A stretch of 5,981 bases of DNA, taken from NCBI GenBank assembly GCA_946187365.1, contig CAMHRD010000078.1:1-5981 (forward strand), in the 5' to 3' direction. Within the stretch, counting starts at the first letter, position 1. Each line of letters starts with the position of its first letter. The notes under the pieces were generated by a model that saw nothing but the letters and a program-made list of their open reading frames with translations, made no database searches and was not told where the DNA came from. Made by a program: the position numbers and the translations under genes. This DNA is from an uncultured Bacteroidales bacterium. Lineage in GTDB: Bacteria > Bacteroidota > Bacteroidia > Bacteroidales > UBA932. Positions 5,713 through 5,981 of this stretch are shown here, piece by piece.

Positions 5713-5981
5713 CAAGGTGAGATACATCCATAGGAAACTGGTAAACCTTTCCGTTAATGAAGAGGTTTACCAGTACGTTTTTAGCATTAGGTGAATACTT
5801 TGCGTAAGCATAACCGGTAATTGAACTCTTTGGCTCAATTGAATAGTTGCGCAGATAACCTATGTTGGTGTTCAGAATCTTCTCCCTCTGGTCTGCGTAA
5901 AAGCCTGATACCAGAATACTTCCAACTATTGCAGACTGGTGGATTAAGAAGGAGGACATATCATAAACGAGGTCTCTCTCC
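5699..5981 (-). CDS. C-terminal part of an unrecognised protein, 5' end beyond the window
   Basis: The minus-strand frame ends at a TAG (5701-5699) and stays open to the window edge, giving at least 93 residues. Seven further codons (ERDLVYD) precede the ATG at 5957-5959, so that ATG is probably internal and the gene starts outside the window. The visible part has a hydrophobic stretch (SAIVGSILVSGFYA), then a segment reading LRNYSIEPKSSITGYAYAKY and alternating hydrophobic residues (VLVNLFINGKVYQFPMDV), which suggests a small beta-sandwich end. This pattern resembles the C-termini of some conserved Bacteroidota envelope proteins, but I cannot name the family. It is convergent with the reductase across 8 bases. 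Confidence 0.7.
   Translation of the reverse strand, partial: ERDLVYDMSSFLIHQSAIVGSILVSGFYADQREKILNTNIGYLRNYSIEPKSSITGYAYAKYSPNAKNVLVNLFINGKVYQFPMDVSHLEAIE
5737..5782 (+). terminator. Probable intrinsic terminator of the three-gene unit, inside the opposing gene
   Basis: ACTGGTAAACC (5737-5747) and GGTTTACCAGT (5764-5774) are a perfect 11-bp inverted repeat around a 16-base loop. Three more inner pairs are possible, one of them G-U. Five Ts (5778-5782) follow three bases after the stem on the + strand, as expected for an intrinsic terminator of transcripts leaving the reductase gene, whose stop is 47 bases upstream. The stem has 5 G/C pairs of 11, so it is moderately stable. It lies within codons of the minus-strand gene (the LVNLF and VYQF segments). 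Confidence 0.45.

Noticed and set aside
5819..5840. Inverted repeat AATTGA/TCAATT as a regulatory site
   Set aside because: Only 6 A/T-rich pairs with a 10-base loop inside a coding region; expected by chance.

Overview
The window looks like a piece of a Bacteroidota chromosome, most likely order Bacteroidales and possibly an uncultured lineage. The protein sequences resemble the Bacteroidales forms of alanine racemase, DNA polymerase III delta and CCA-adding enzyme. Start codons lack Shine-Dalgarno sequences and follow A/T-rich stretches. Both divergent genes in the only real intergenic promoter region carry a perfect TAnnTTTG, the -7 promoter element of this phylum. There is no mobile element, CRISPR array, tRNA or rRNA, and no gene-free stretch longer than 59 bases.

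Layout, left to right. (1) The 3' part of an alanine racemase gene, probably the C-terminal half of a MurF-Alr fusion, on + and cut by the window edge. (2) holA (DNA polymerase III delta) on -, convergent with alr; the two stop codons abut with no spacer. (3) A 59-base divergent promoter region. (4) A three-gene + strand unit with gaps of 11 and 6 bases: a 601-residue fusion of an HsdR-N-like PD-(D/E)XK domain to a complete CCA tRNA nucleotidyltransferase; a 190-residue secreted Gly/Arg/Pro-repeat protein with LTxxQ-like motifs; and a 439-residue aldo/keto reductase with a twin-arginine-like N-terminus and eight C-terminal ferredoxin-type cysteines. (5) The C-terminal part of an unrecognised gene on -, convergent with the reductase across 8 bases.

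The most unusual item is the fusion in (4). The N-terminal nuclease-like domain keeps its candidate catalytic residues (E19, D56, E71, K73). The nucleotidyltransferase domain has no ATG, GTG or TTG codon of its own in the linker before its GG motif, so it can only be made as part of the fusion. An A6 tract sits in the inter-domain linker, with a stop codon close behind in the -1 frame. At both convergent gene ends, terminator-like inverted repeats lie inside the 3' coding sequence of the opposing gene.

The three genes of the + strand unit have no obvious shared pathway: tRNA 3'-end maturation, a small envelope protein and a redox enzyme. Their co-transcription is inferred from spacing alone. 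alr (cell wall D-alanine) and holA (replisome clamp loader) are housekeeping genes.
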